Part shown: positions 1 to 9,307 of the stretch, piece by piece
Position numbering within the stretch: the stretch's first letter is position 1
Layout: each line of letters starts with the position of its first letter
Assembly (NCBI GenBank): GCA_017535865.1
Contig: JAFXTM010000043.1
Location: forward strand, 1 to 64,000
DNA from: Oscillospiraceae bacterium
GTDB lineage: Bacteria; Bacillota; Clostridia; Oscillospirales; Oscillospiraceae
Direction: 5' to 3'
Length of the DNA stretch: 64,000 bases
Translations under genes and position numbers: made by a program
The notes under the pieces: model-generated
What the model was told of the DNA's origin: nothing
Database searches by the model: none
Seen by the model: the letters and a program-made list of their open reading frames with translations, nothing else

Positions 1-408
1 AACCGCACCAAGGCCATGCACATCCTGCAGGAGGAGAGCGAGCTGCAGGAGATCGTCCGTCTGGTGGGCCAGGACGCCCTGAGCCCCGCCGACCGGCTGA
101 CCATGGAGACCGCCAAGATGATCCGCGAGGACTTTCTGCAGCAGAACGCCTTCGTCGACGAGGACGCCTATTCCTCCTATGCCAAGCAGTTCAGACTGAT
201 GGATCTGGTGCTGCGCTACGACGCGATCTGCCGCGAGGCGCTGGACAAGGGCGCGGACATGAACGGCCTCTTCGCCATCGACGTGCGCGAGAAGATCGGC
301 CGCGCCAAGATGGCCGACGCCGGGACCTACGCCGCCGATTACAGCGCGCTCGCCGCCGAGATGAAGAAAGAGATCGAAGAAGTCATTGCCGGAGGTGAGG
401 ACGCATGA
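1..408 (+). CDS. atpA: V/A-type ATPase catalytic subunit A, C-terminal fragment
   Basis: This is the last 135 codons of the catalytic A subunit of a V/A-type H+/Na+-translocating ATPase, a cytoplasmic-face component of the membrane rotary motor. The frame is open from base 1, so the gene starts upstream of the window. The visible part is the C-terminal helical domain, with the family-typical stretch around [10 protein letters not shown] followed by helices ending in an Ala/Glu-rich tail. The stop codon overlaps the start of subunit B in an ATGA arrangement (4 bases), the usual translationally coupled A-B order. No catalytic P-loop is visible because that region lies upstream. The identity rests on the C-terminal domain plus the unambiguous B and D genes that follow. 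Confidence 0.93.
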   Translation, partial: NRTKAMHILQEESELQEIVRLVGQDALSPADRLTMETAKMIREDFLQQNAFVDEDAYSSYAKQFRLMDLVLRYDAICREALDKGADMNGLFAIDVREKIGRAKMADAGTYAADYSALAAEMKKEIEEVIAGGEDA

Positions 409-1781
409 TCAAAGAGTATAAAACCATCCATGAGATCGCGAGCCCCTTGATGATCGTGGAGCACGTCGAGGGCGTCACCTACGACGAGCTGGGCGAGATC
501 GAGCTGCCGAACGGCGAGACCCGCCGCTGCAAGGTGCTCGAGGTCGAGGGCGACCGTGCGGTCGTGCAGCTGTTCGAGTCCGCGCAGGGCATCAACCTCG
601 CGGAGACCAAGGTCCGCTTCCTGGGCCACCCCCAGCAGCTCGCCGTGAGCGAGGACATGCTCGGCCGCGTCTTCAACGGCATGGGCAACCCCATCGACGG
701 CGGCCCCGCCATCCTGGCCGACGCATATAACGACATCAACGGCCTGCCCATGAACCCCGCCGCCCGCGCCTATCCCGCCGAGTTCATCCAGACCGGCGTC
801 AGCACGATCGACGGACTGAACACGCTGGTCCGCGGCCAGAAGCTGCCGATCTTCTCCGGCTCCGGCCTGCCGCACGCCGCCCTCGCCGCGCAGATCGCGC
901 GCCAGGCCCGCGTGCTGGGCGACAACGAGACCTTCGCCGTCGTCTTTGCCGCCATCGGCATCACCTTCGAGGAGTCGGAGTACTTCATCAACGACTTCCG
1001 CCGTACCGGCGCCATCGACCGCACCGTCGTCTTCTCGAACCTTGCCAACGACCCCGCCGTCGAGCGTATCGCCACCCCGCGTGTCGCGCTGACCGCGGCC
1101 GAGTACCTGGCCTTTGAGAAGGACATGCAGGTGCTGGTCATCTTGACCGACATCACCAACTACGCCGAGGCTCTGCGCGAGGTCTCCGCCGCCAAGAAGG
1201 AGGTCCCGGGCCGCCGCGGCTATCCCGGCTACCTGTACACCGACCTTGCCACGCTCTACGAGCGCGCCGGCCGCCGCCAGGGCAAGAAGGGCTCGATCAC
1301 GATGATCCCGATCCTGACCATGCCCGAGGACGACAAGACCCACCCGATCCCGGACCTGACCGGCTACATCACCGAGGGCCAGATCATCCTCAGCCGCGAC
1401 CTGCACCGCAAGGGCATCGTCCCGCCCGTGGACGTGCTGCCTTCTCTGAGCCGTCTGAAGGACAAGGGCATCGGCGTCGGCAAGACCCGCGAGGACCACG
1501 CCGGCACGATGAACCAGCTCTTCGCCGCCTACTCCCGCGGCAAGGACGCCAAGGAGCTCATGACGATCCTGGGCGAGGCCGCGCTGTCGGAGGACGACAA
1601 GCTCTTCGCAAAGTTCGCCGACGAGTTCGAGCGGCGCTACGTCTCGCAGGGCAACACCACCAACCGCTCCATCCAGGAGACGCTGGACCTCGGCTGGGAG
1701 CTGCTGAGCATCCTGCCGCGGCGTGAGCTCAAGCGCATCAAGCCGGAGATGATCGAGAAGTATATGCCGGCGTCGAAATAA
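405..1781 (+). CDS. atpB: V/A-type ATPase non-catalytic subunit B
   Basis: The 458-residue protein is full length for the regulatory B subunit, which alternates with A in the A3B3 head. It has the N-terminal beta-barrel, then the nucleotide-binding fold in which the P-loop is degenerate ([15 protein letters not shown] instead of GxxxxGKT), as expected for B. Further family markers are GNPIDGGP, the segment around [19 protein letters not shown], and the [11 protein letters not shown] sequence near the C-terminal domain. The start overlaps the end of subunit A. Subunit D follows after 43 bases, so A-B-D form one transcript. Confidence 0.97.
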   Translation: MIKEYKTIHEIASPLMIVEHVEGVTYDELGEIELPNGETRRCKVLEVEGDRAVVQLFESAQGINLAETKVRFLGHPQQLAVSEDMLGRVFNGMGNPIDGGPAILADAYNDINGLPMNPAARAYPAEFIQTGVSTIDGLNTLVRGQKLPIFSGSGLPHAALAAQIARQARVLGDNETFAVVFAAIGITFEESEYFINDFRRTGAIDRTVVFSNLANDPAVERIATPRVALTAAEYLAFEKDMQVLVILTDITNYAEALREVSAAKKEVPGRRGYPGYLYTDLATLYERAGRRQGKKGSITMIPILTMPEDDKTHPIPDLTGYITEGQIILSRDLHRKGIVPPVDVLPSLSRLKDKGIGVGKTREDHAGTMNQLFAAYSRGKDAKELMTILGEAALSEDDKLFAKFADEFERRYVSQGNTTNRSIQETLDLGWELLSILPRRELKRIKPEMIEKYMPASK

Positions 1782-1824
1782 GCCGTCCCGGATACAACAG
1801 ATTTTTTGAAAGGATGGTGACGAC

Positions 1825-2478
1825 ATGGCCGGTACCGCGATAACCCCGACCCGTATGGTGCTCAATCAGCTCAAGGGCCGCCTGAAGACCGCCCGGCGCG
1901 GTCACAAGCTGCTCAAGGACAAGCGCGATGAGCTGATGCGCCAGTTCATGGACGTGGTGAGGCTGAACCAGCAGCTGCGCATCCGCGTCGAGGAGGGCCT
2001 GACCCAGGCCTTCGCGTCGCAGCAGGTCGCAAGCTCGATCATGTCACCCGAGATGCTCGAGCAGGCGCTGCTCTATCCCAGGCAGAGCGTGGAGCTGGGC
2101 ATGAGCTTCAAAAACATCATGAGCGTGAACGTGCCCCGGTACAGCTTCCATACGAAGAACAACGACCCCTCGGAGATCTATCCCTATGGCTTCGCCCAGA
2201 CCTCGGGCGAGCTGGACGACGCGCTGGACAAGCTGGCGCGGGTGTTCGAGGACATGCTGGAGCTGGCACAGGTCGAGAAGACCATGCAGCTTTTAGCCGA
2301 GGAGATCGAGAAGACGCGCCGGCGCGTGAACGCGCTGGAGTACGTGATGATCCCCGAACTTGAGGGAAACATCAAGTACATCTCCATGAAGCTGGAGGAG
2401 AACGAGAACGCCACGAAGGTCCGTCTGCTCAAGGTCAAGGAGATGGTCCTGCAGGACGCCCACCACTACAAGCAGTAG
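1825..2478 (+). CDS. atpD: V/A-type ATPase central stalk subunit D
   Basis: The 217-residue, strongly helical protein is the central rotor-stalk subunit D, which couples rotation of the membrane ring to the A3B3 head. The opening ITPTRMVLNQLKGRLKTA is the characteristic N-terminal helix of the family. The C-terminal half contains the second long helix, including the segment TRRRVNALEYVMIPEL. AAGGATGG lies 9 to 14 bases before the ATG. It is the last gene of the operon, followed within 16 bases by a strong terminator. Confidence 0.96.
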   Translation: MAGTAITPTRMVLNQLKGRLKTARRGHKLLKDKRDELMRQFMDVVRLNQQLRIRVEEGLTQAFASQQVASSIMSPEMLEQALLYPRQSVELGMSFKNIMSVNVPRYSFHTKNNDPSEIYPYGFAQTSGELDDALDKLARVFEDMLELAQVEKTMQLLAEEIEKTRRRVNALEYVMIPELEGNIKYISMKLEENENATKVRLLKVKEMVLQDAHHYKQ

Positions 2479-2493
2479 CATTAATGAACAGAG

Positions 2494-2525
2494 AAAACCG
2501 CCGTTTGGAATGAACGGCGGTTTTT
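2494..2525 (+). terminator. Rho-independent terminator of the V-ATPase operon
   Basis: A 12-bp perfect stem (AAAACCGCCGTT at 2494-2505 pairing with 2513-2524) and a 7-base loop run into a T tract. It closes the V-ATPase operon. Confidence 0.9.
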
Positions 2526-2723
2526 CTGCGTTCCGTTTTCGTCATAAGTCCTGAGGAGGCAGGGGCGGCAGTCAGCCGCCCGCCGCGCACCATCTCCCGC
2601 GGCCCTGAAACGCGCGGCGCCGCGCCGTGCGGGGGAGGAGCGCACAGGATGAGTGACGCATATATATGCATAATTATTAAATACAAACGGATAAATATTC
2701 TATATATTTGGATAAACCACCAA

Positions 2724-2752
2724 TTGTAATTAATTTTTATTCATGCTATAAT
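2724..2752 (+). promoter_or_regulatory. Sigma-A promoter of the C69 peptidase gene
   Basis: TTGTAA (2724-2729), a 17-base spacer and TATAAT (2747-2752) precede the peptidase gene. The rest of the roughly 300-base gap from 2479 holds the upstream terminator, a GC-rich block (about 2555-2650) and an AT-rich run. No further gene is seen there. Confidence 0.8.
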
Positions 2753-2782
2753 GCGGCCAACATCCAAAAGGAGGCGTGAACC

Positions 2783-4309
2783 ATGAAAAACAATTGGAAG
2801 AAATATGCGTCTCTCCTGGCGGCCCTGGTACTGCTCCTGGCGCTGCCCGGTCAGGCCTTCGCCTGTACGACCATCTATGCCGGCGGAAATCTGACGGCGG
2901 ACGGCAGCTTCTTCTTTGGACGAAGCGAGGATTACAGCGCCGACTACGCCAAGCTCTTTTCCGCGATCCCGGCGGGGGCGCATACGGCGGGGGAGGAGTA
3001 CTTTGGCTGCTACGGCTTCAGCTGGACCTTTACGCATGACAGCTACGCCTACACCGCCTTCTGCGACGACAACTCGCAGGGCGTCTGCCCGGACTGCGGC
3101 GGCGAGCACGCCCATACGCCCTATCAGGCCGGCGGCACCAATGAGATGGGCCTGAGTGTCACCGCGACCGAGACGCTGGGCGGCAACGAGGTCGTCTCGG
3201 AACTTGATCCGCTCTGCGACGAGGGCATCGAGGAGGCCGAGATCACCACCGTGCTGCTGAGCGAGGCCGCGAGCGCGCAGGAGGCGCTGCAGCTGCTGAC
3301 TTCGATCTACGATACGGTCGGGGCCTGCGGCGGCTCCGGCATCATCCTTGCCGACGCGGAGGAGGCCTGGTACATCGAAAACGTCACCGGCACGCAGTAT
3401 CTGGCTGTAAAGCTCAATGCGGATATGCTGTTCGTCGAGCCGAACATCTCCATCCTCGGTCTGGTCGACCTCGACGACACGGAGAACGTCTGCGCCTCGG
3501 AAGCGCTGATCGAGACCGCCGTTGAGGCGGGCACCTTCGTCGGGGACGCGGAGGCGAATGTGATCGACTTCGCCGCCTCCTATGCCCAGGCTTACGGCGG
3601 CAACACGCTCGTCAGGCTGGCGGCGGGCCTCAACTATCTTGACGCTGGGAAGAACTGTCCGGCGGAGCCCGCGGTCGGGGACATGGATCCTGCGGACTAC
3701 ACGATCTCGAACCTGGACGCCGAGGGCGGCATCGTCCCCGTGTACACAAAGGTGACGGCCGACAAGGTCCTGGACGCGCAGAGCGTCATCGACTTCTACA
3801 AGGTCTCGCCCATCGGCAAGCCCGGCAACACCGAGACGCACTTCTTCCAGATCGGCGGGCCGGGACCTCTCGGGACGGTCGAGTGGGTCGCGATGGACAA
3901 CGCTGTCTTCAATGTTTTTGTGCCCTATTATCCGATGCTGACCGAGAGCGTGTTCGGGGCCTATGAGGCCGGCTGCGGCTTTGCCGAATACGCGGAGGAG
4001 GAACCCGCCGAGGGCGTGTACTTCGCCGCGAAGGACGGCTGGGTCGTCTTCCCGGAGGGCTGGGAGAGCTCGCTCTACTGGGTCTATGCGGCGCTGAGCC
4101 ACATCGCGCAGGACGACGCGGAAGCCGCCGCGCAGATCAGCGAGGCGATGGCCGCGCTGCAGACGGAGATCAACGCCGACTGGGCCGCGCTCCAGGGCGA
4201 GGTCGCCCAGGCGGAGGACGCGGCTGCCGCGGCCTCCGCGGGCAGCGCCGCGATGGCGGAAAAGGCCTATCAGGCAGCCTTGGAGCTTCTCGCGGGCTTC
4301 GGACTGTAG
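2783..4309 (+). CDS. Secreted C69-family peptidase/dipeptidase
   Basis: The 508-residue protein belongs to the C69 (PepD-like, N-terminal nucleophile) family and probably cleaves dipeptides or acyl-amides outside the membrane. Residues 1-27 form a classic signal peptide ending in QAFA. The next residue, Cys28 in the motif CTTIYAGG, is the expected N-terminal nucleophile exposed by processing, so signal cleavage and activation may coincide. The FGRSEDYS segment, the internal NEMGLSVTATET motif and AWYIENVTGTQY also fit the family. The C-terminal 60 residues are an Ala/Glu-rich helix, possibly coiled coil. AAAGGAGG precedes the ATG. It is monocistronic between its own promoter and terminator. 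Confidence 0.88.
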   Translation: MKNNWKKYASLLAALVLLLALPGQAFACTTIYAGGNLTADGSFFFGRSEDYSADYAKLFSAIPAGAHTAGEEYFGCYGFSWTFTHDSYAYTAFCDDNSQGVCPDCGGEHAHTPYQAGGTNEMGLSVTATETLGGNEVVSELDPLCDEGIEEAEITTVLLSEAASAQEALQLLTSIYDTVGACGGSGIILADAEEAWYIENVTGTQYLAVKLNADMLFVEPNISILGLVDLDDTENVCASEALIETAVEAGTFVGDAEANVIDFAASYAQAYGGNTLVRLAAGLNYLDAGKNCPAEPAVGDMDPADYTISNLDAEGGIVPVYTKVTADKVLDAQSVIDFYKVSPIGKPGNTETHFFQIGGPGPLGTVEWVAMDNAVFNVFVPYYPMLTESVFGAYEAGCGFAEYAEEEPAEGVYFAAKDGWVVFPEGWESSLYWVYAALSHIAQDDAEAAAQISEAMAALQTEINADWAALQGEVAQAEDAAAAASAGSAAMAEKAYQAALELLAGFGL

Positions 4310-4330
4310 AAAGAAAAAAGTATATGCGGG

Positions 4331-4365
4331 AACAGCCGCGGTCCGAAGGACCGCGGCTGTTTTTT
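4331..4365 (+). terminator. Rho-independent terminator after the C69 peptidase
   Basis: A 14-bp perfect stem (4331-4344 with 4348-4361) and a GAA loop are followed by T residues. The A-rich 5' flank is short, so it serves mainly the rightward gene, although the leftward sigma operon also ends here. Confidence 0.88.
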
Positions 4366-4377
4366 GCCGTTCGGTTT

Positions 4378-5310
4378 TCAGCCCCGGCCGAGGTCGAGCA
4401 GGAGGAAGGAGTGCTCCTCCCAGCCCGCGTGGGCGGGGAAGCCGGTGATCCTCACCTCGAGATTATCCGCGATCCGCTCGAGCGTCTTAAAGGGGAAGGC
4501 GGTATCGCTCCCGCCGATGAAGATCAGGTACTGCTCCTCCGGCTCAAGGAGGAAGAGGTAGTTCTTGAACCACTCCACCTCCGGGGCCATGTAGCCGTTC
4601 TTTTCAAATAATCGCTGGTACATCTCCCGGTAGTCGATCTGGATCTCCAGCATCTCGTACTTGCCGCGCTCGCCCTCGAAGACGATGCGGCTCTTTCCGC
4701 CGTAGGTGCCGAGCAGCAGATCGCGCTTATAGAGCTCCGCGGCGCTGAACACCTGGATATGCAGCAGCGCGCGGTCGGCGGTCTCCCAGTTGTAGCCGCC
4801 GTACCAGCTCTTCGCCTCATCGGCCGTCATCCCGGCCTCCTCCAGCAGCTCGTCCAGGGATCGGCGCTCCCAGCCCGGCCAGCGATCATGGTCGTGGAAG
4901 AAGTCCAGCATGCCGTAGTAGCTCGGGTCGTCGCCGCAGTAGAGCTCGCTCGGGGCCGGCGCGCCCTCGGGCAGCCAGCCGAAGCGCAGCAGCACGTCGG
5001 TGGACTCCGGCCGCGTGTCCACGTTCACGACCATCGCGACGTTCGGCAGGCTCCCCTCGAGCAGCTTGTTCTCGTCGTCGATGCTCGTGAAATGCAGCGC
5101 GCCCTCCGGGACACGGGCGCTCATATAGTGCGTATAGGCCGCCCAGGCGGCGGGGGCCAGCAGCAGGATCAGCACTGCCGCGAGCAGCAGGCTCCGGACC
5201 AGTCTGCGCCGGGGCCTGACATGGACAGGCGTCTCCATCCGCGCAAGCGTCTCGCACAGATAGCGCTCGTCCACCTCGGTCAGCGCGTCCATGAAGTCTT
5301 CGCTTTTCAC
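4378..5310 (-). CDS. Membrane-anchored partner of the sigma factor (possible anti-sigma)
   Basis: A 310-residue protein starts at a GTG that overlaps the sigma-factor stop by 4 bases (GTGA), with GAGGAGGG 6 bases upstream. The N-terminal 35 residues are cytoplasmic (SEDFMDALTEVDERYL), then a basic stretch (RPRRRLVR) precedes one transmembrane helix at about residues 37-56. The remainder, about 250 residues, would be extracytoplasmic and contains no family I can name. Clostridial ECF-like sigma genes are often followed by this kind of short-cytoplasmic, single-span protein acting as sensor or anti-sigma factor. That role is inferred from position and topology only. The 4-base overlap implies translational coupling. 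Confidence 0.7.
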   Translation of the reverse strand: MKSEDFMDALTEVDERYLCETLARMETPVHVRPRRRLVRSLLLAAVLILLLAPAAWAAYTHYMSARVPEGALHFTSIDDENKLLEGSLPNVAMVVNVDTRPESTDVLLRFGWLPEGAPAPSELYCGDDPSYYGMLDFFHDHDRWPGWERRSLDELLEEAGMTADEAKSWYGGYNWETADRALLHIQVFSAAELYKRDLLLGTYGGKSRIVFEGERGKYEMLEIQIDYREMYQRLFEKNGYMAPEVEWFKNYLFLLEPEEQYLIFIGGSDTAFPFKTLERIADNLEVRITGFPAHAGWEEHSFLLLDLGRG

Positions 5311-5864
5311 AGATAACCCTCCTCTCGCAGCGCGTTTTGCAGTTTTTTTCGTGTGCGGTGCAGCATGGTCTTGACCTTGCTCTCCCCAAAGCCGTGCTTT
5401 TCGGCGATCAGCCGGATCGGGCAGCCGAAATAGTAGCGCGCGAGAAAGACCGTGCGCTCGTCCGGCGCGAGTCCGGCCAGAAAGCGGTCGATCGCGGCGC
5501 TGAGCTCGGCCGTTTCGACGCGGCTCTCCACGCTCTCCGGCGCGGTGAGACAGCCGTCCAGCTCCTCGAGCGCGAGCGTGTATTCCCCGCCGCCGCGCCT
5601 GTCCCGGCCCTCCCGCCGCCTCCGGTCGAGACTGAGCCAGCGCGTCAGGCGTCCGAGAAAAGCGTCCAGCCGCGCGGGGCGCTGCTCCGGCATGGCGTTC
5701 CAGGCGCGCAGCCAGACGTCGTTGACGCACTCCTCGGCGTCCTCCGGGCTTTGCAGGATGTTGCATGCGATGCGCCGGCAGTAGGCGCCGTATTTCGCGG
5801 CGGTCTCCGGGATCGCCCGGTCCGAGCGCTGCCAGTAGAGCTCGACGATCTGAGAATCGTCCAT
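5307..5864 (-). CDS. ECF-type sigma-70 family RNA polymerase sigma factor
   Basis: The 185-residue protein has the two sigma domains of the ECF group. Region 2 spans about residues 18-85 (AKYGAYCRRIACNIL, then DAEECVNDVWLRAWN). Region 4 spans about residues 120-180, with the helix-turn-helix segment IRLIAEKHGFGESKVKTMLHRTRKKL. I chose the ATG at 5864 because GGGAGGG lies 6 bases upstream. In-frame ATG/GTG codons further upstream sit inside or before that ribosome binding site. It forms a two-gene leftward operon with the membrane protein behind it. The target regulon is unknown. Confidence 0.88.
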   Translation of the reverse strand: MDDSQIVELYWQRSDRAIPETAAKYGAYCRRIACNILQSPEDAEECVNDVWLRAWNAMPEQRPARLDAFLGRLTRWLSLDRRRREGRDRRGGGEYTLALEELDGCLTAPESVESRVETAELSAAIDRFLAGLAPDERTVFLARYYFGCPIRLIAEKHGFGESKVKTMLHRTRKKLQNALREEGYL

Positions 5865-5973
5865 GCGCATCCCTCCCTTCACTCATAAGAACGTCGTTTT
5901 TCCGCGAAAGGTTACAGACAGCTTACCACAGTCCCGGAAAAAAGGACAGTGGAGAGGAAATCGCTTCGGTGTG

Positions 5974-6001
5974 TTGAAATTCCGGAAAACTGTGTTATAA
6001 T
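5974..6001 (+). promoter_or_regulatory. Sigma-A promoter of htpG
   Basis: TTGAAA (5974-5979), a 16-base spacer and TATAAT (5996-6001). The predicted start of transcription (about 6008) falls next to an upstream in-frame ATG at 6010. This argues that translation begins at the next ATG, 6040. No CIRCE-type heat-shock operator is visible. Confidence 0.8.
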
Positions 6002-6039
6002 ACTTTATTATGACTTTTATAGTGGAGGCAACTGCGAAC

Positions 6040-7950
6040 ATGGGCAAAAAACAGTTCAAGGCCGAGAGCAAGCGGCTCCTTGACCTGATGATCAATTCCA
6101 TCTACACCAACAAAGAGATCTTCCTCCGGGAGATCATCTCCAACGCGTCCGATGCCATCGACAAGCTCTGCTATCTGTCCCTGACAGACGACAAGGTCGG
6201 CCTCAGCCGGGACGATTTCCGGATCGACCTGATCGTGGACAAGGCCGCGCGCACTCTCACCGTGCGCGACAACGGCATCGGCATGACCCTCGCCGAGGCC
6301 GAGAGCAACCTCGGCGTGATCGCCAAGTCCGGCTCCTTCCAGTTCAAGGGCGAGATGGAGCAGGACAAGACCGAGGATCTGAGCATCATCGGCCAGTTCG
6401 GCGTGGGCTTCTACTCCGCGTTCATGGTGGCCGATGAGGTCACCGTGCTCTCCCGCAGGTACGGCGAGGAGCAGGGCGTGCAGTGGCAGAGCAAGGGCGC
6501 GGATGGCTACACCGTGATCCCCATCGAGAAAGAGACGGTCGGCACCGACGTCATCATGCACCTCAAGCCCGACACGGAGGATGAGGTCTATGGCTCCTAC
6601 CTCGAGGTATGGAAGCTCAAGGCCCTGATCCGGAAGTACTCCGACTACGTGCGCTGGCCCATCAAGATGGACGTGGAGCATCAGGAGCGCTTTGAGACCG
6701 GCGAGAAGAACGACGACGGCAGCCCAAAGTACGACTACCGCATGGTCACGGAGAACGAGACGATCAACAGCATGGTCCCGATCTGGCAGCGCTCGAAGAG
6801 CGAGGTCACCGACGACGACTGCATCGCCTGGTACAAGGAGAAAAACCGCGACCGGAAGGACCCCTGCGCGCTCGTGCGCGTGAACGCCGAGGGCACGGTC
6901 AGCTACAAGGCCATGCTTTTCGTTCCCGGCGAGCAGAACGAGAACGTCTTCTCCGGCGACAACAAGGGCGGTATCACGCTCTACTCCAACGGCGTCATGA
7001 TCATGGAGAAGTGCGACAAGCTCCTGCACGAGTATTTTGACTTCGTCAAGGGCGTCGTGGACTCCCCGGACCTGAGCCTGAACATCTCCCGCGAAATTCT
7101 GCAGCACGATCGTCAGCTGCGCATCATCGGCCAGAACCTCGAAAAGCGCATCAAGGGCGAGCTGGAGAAGCTGATGAAGGAGGATCGGGAGAAGTACGAG
7201 GAGTTCTTCCGGAACTTCGGCACCGACCTCAAGTGCGGCGTCTGCGACGAGTACGGCCGCTACCAGGAATTCCTGCGCGACCTGCTGCTCTTCTACACCG
7301 ACAAGGACCGCCAGGTCAGCCTCAGGGAGTACGCCGAGGCCATGCCCGAGAGCCAGCAGGCGGTCTACTACGCGAGTGCCGACACGCTCCGGCACGCGAT
7401 GGAGCTGCCCCAGTGCGAGCAGGTGCGCGCCCGCGGCTTCGAGCTCATCTATCTCACGAGCCCGCTGGACGAGATGGTCGTGGAGAATCTGCGAGAGGTG
7501 AACGGCAAGCGCTTCTGCAACGTCGTTACCGACGAGCTCGGCTTCGACACCGAGGAGGAGAAGAAGGCCGCAGAGGAGCGCGAGATCGAGAACCGCGAGC
7601 TGCTGGACTTCGTGAAGGAATCCATCGGGGATGAGGTCGCGAAGGTACGCCTGAGCCGCAAGCTCGCCTCCCGTCCCTGCTGCCTGACCAGCGAGGGCCC
7701 GCTGACCCTCGAGATGGAGCGCTATTTCCGCAGTGGTCCGAGCGAGGAGATGCGCAAGCTGCGCGCCACCCGCGTCCTGGAGCTCAATCCCGAGCATCCG
7801 GCCTTCGAGGCCGTCAGGGCCGCCTTTGAGGGCGACCGCGAGAAGGGCAAAAAGCTCGCGAAGATCCTCTGGGTGCTCGCGGAGATGAACGCGGGCGTCG
7901 AGGTCGAGGACACGGGCGAGTTCACGGAGCTCGTGAGCGAGCTCTTCTGA
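6040..7950 (+). CDS. htpG: Molecular chaperone HtpG (bacterial Hsp90)
   Basis: The cytosolic ATP-dependent chaperone of 636 residues has the GHKL ATPase domain first, with the N-box NASDAIDK, the DNGIGM motif that contacts ATP and the lid/G-box GQFGVGFYS. The middle domain contains the NISREILQHDR arginine loop. The C-terminal dimerisation domain is present. I chose the ATG at 6040 (MGKKQFKAESKRLL, the usual HtpG N-terminus) with GGAGG 11 bases upstream. A 10-residue longer start at 6010 would be leaderless. It is expressed from its own promoter, with hemW following after 79 bases. Confidence 0.97.
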   Translation: MGKKQFKAESKRLLDLMINSIYTNKEIFLREIISNASDAIDKLCYLSLTDDKVGLSRDDFRIDLIVDKAARTLTVRDNGIGMTLAEAESNLGVIAKSGSFQFKGEMEQDKTEDLSIIGQFGVGFYSAFMVADEVTVLSRRYGEEQGVQWQSKGADGYTVIPIEKETVGTDVIMHLKPDTEDEVYGSYLEVWKLKALIRKYSDYVRWPIKMDVEHQERFETGEKNDDGSPKYDYRMVTENETINSMVPIWQRSKSEVTDDDCIAWYKEKNRDRKDPCALVRVNAEGTVSYKAMLFVPGEQNENVFSGDNKGGITLYSNGVMIMEKCDKLLHEYFDFVKGVVDSPDLSLNISREILQHDRQLRIIGQNLEKRIKGELEKLMKEDREKYEEFFRNFGTDLKCGVCDEYGRYQEFLRDLLLFYTDKDRQVSLREYAEAMPESQQAVYYASADTLRHAMELPQCEQVRARGFELIYLTSPLDEMVVENLREVNGKRFCNVVTDELGFDTEEEKKAAEEREIENRELLDFVKESIGDEVAKVRLSRKLASRPCCLTSEGPLTLEMERYFRSGPSEEMRKLRATRVLELNPEHPAFEAVRAAFEGDREKGKKLAKILWVLAEMNAGVEVEDTGEFTELVSELF

Positions 7951-8029
7951 GCCTGTTTCGCCGAGCGCGGCAATAAACGCTGCGAGGCTTCGGCCTCCAT
8001 CGCTGCAAAACGATTTACGGAGAAACGCC

Positions 8030-9289
8030 ATGAAAGCAAGGCCCCGTCTGGGCATCTATATCCACATCCCCTTCTGCGCCAGCAAGTGCGGCTACTGCGA
8101 TTTCTATTCGCTCGCCGGCTGCGACCACATGATGGACAAGTACCAGAAGGCGCTGATCGCGCATCTGGAGGAAAGCAGCCATGCGATCCGCAACTACGAG
8201 GTGGACACGGTTTACTTCGGCGGCGGCACGCCGAGCTATTACGGCGCCGAGCGCCTGATGGAGATCTTCAACGTCCTCAAGCTCAACGGCAACGTCCGCC
8301 TCGACGCCGAGGTCACGGTGGAGTGCAACCCCGACAGCGTGAACAAAGAGGAGCTCAAGTTCCTGCGGCAGGAGGGCGTGAACCGCCTCTCGATGGGCGT
8401 GCAGGCCACGAACAACGACCTGCTCAAGATCATCGGCCGACGGCACAACTTCAAGCAGGCGAAAGACGCTTTCCGCACCGCGCGCGAGGCGGGCTTTGAC
8501 AACATCAGCCTGGACCTCATCTACGGGCTGCCGACCCAGACCAAGAGCGACTGGGCCGAGTCCGTGCAGCGCATCCTCGAGATGCACCCCGAGCACATCT
8601 CCTGCTATGGCCTGAAGCTGGAGGAAGGGACACCGATGTACGAGGAGTACAGCGGCTCGCCCGTCCTGCCGGACGACGATATGCAGGCCGATATGTACTT
8701 CTACGCGGCGGAGACGCTGGCCCGTTACGGCTACAGGCAGTACGAGATCTCCAACTTCGCCGCCTCCGGCTTCGAGAGCCGGCACAATATGAAATACTGG
8801 ACCCTGGACGACTACATGGGCTTCGGGCCCGGCGCCGCCTCGAGCGTGGGGAACCAGCGCTACACCTACGTCCGGGATCTCAAACGCTACATCGCCTGCA
8901 TCAACCGCAAGACCAGTCTGGTCGAAGAGCACGAGACAGTCGACGCGCTGGAGCGCTCCGTGGAGTACGTGATGCTCGGCATGCGTACCTCGCACGGCAT
9001 CTCCGAGAACGACTACCGCGAGCGGGCGCAGTCGAACTGGCGCGCGATCCGGCAGGTGCTCGAGGCTTTCGAGGAGAAGGGCTGGGTGGAGCGGACCGGG
9101 GACCGCTGGCACTTCACGGTGCCGGGCTATCTCATCTCCAACACCCTGATCGGCATCCTGCTGGAGGCCCAGGCCGCCGGCCGGACGGAGAGCATTCCCT
9201 GGCTGGAGCGGGCCGACGAGGCCGAGCGGAAGATCAGTATGCCGAAAGGCGAGGATGAGCTCTTTGCCGAGCTCTACAAAAAAACGTAA
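8030..9289 (+). CDS. hemW: Radical SAM family protein HemW (heme chaperone-like)
   Basis: The 419-residue protein belongs to the HemW/HemN-like radical SAM family. The cluster motif CxxxCxxC is seen as CASKCGYC, preceded by YIHIPF. This is the HemW form with a following DF rather than the extended CHF seen in true HemN. Also visible are FGGGTPS (SAM-binding glycine motif), VECNPDS and the C-terminal HemN_C domain (winged-helix-like, about residues 300-370). Family members bind and transfer heme rather than oxidise coproporphyrinogen, so annotation as coproporphyrinogen oxidase should be avoided. The VanW gene starts 18 bases downstream, suggesting co-transcription. Confidence 0.9.
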   Translation: MKARPRLGIYIHIPFCASKCGYCDFYSLAGCDHMMDKYQKALIAHLEESSHAIRNYEVDTVYFGGGTPSYYGAERLMEIFNVLKLNGNVRLDAEVTVECNPDSVNKEELKFLRQEGVNRLSMGVQATNNDLLKIIGRRHNFKQAKDAFRTAREAGFDNISLDLIYGLPTQTKSDWAESVQRILEMHPEHISCYGLKLEEGTPMYEEYSGSPVLPDDDMQADMYFYAAETLARYGYRQYEISNFAASGFESRHNMKYWTLDDYMGFGPGAASSVGNQRYTYVRDLKRYIACINRKTSLVEEHETVDALERSVEYVMLGMRTSHGISENDYRERAQSNWRAIRQVLEAFEEKGWVERTGDRWHFTVPGYLISNTLIGILLEAQAAGRTESIPWLERADEAERKISMPKGEDELFAELYKKT

Positions 9290-9307
9290 CAGTGAGGATA
9301 AACCAAG

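Noticed and set aside
339..1865. 508-codon minus-strand frame opposite the V-ATPase B gene
   Set aside because: It is a mirror of the GC-rich coding frame on the other strand, with Leu/Val/Gly/Asp-biased low-complexity translation and no family features.
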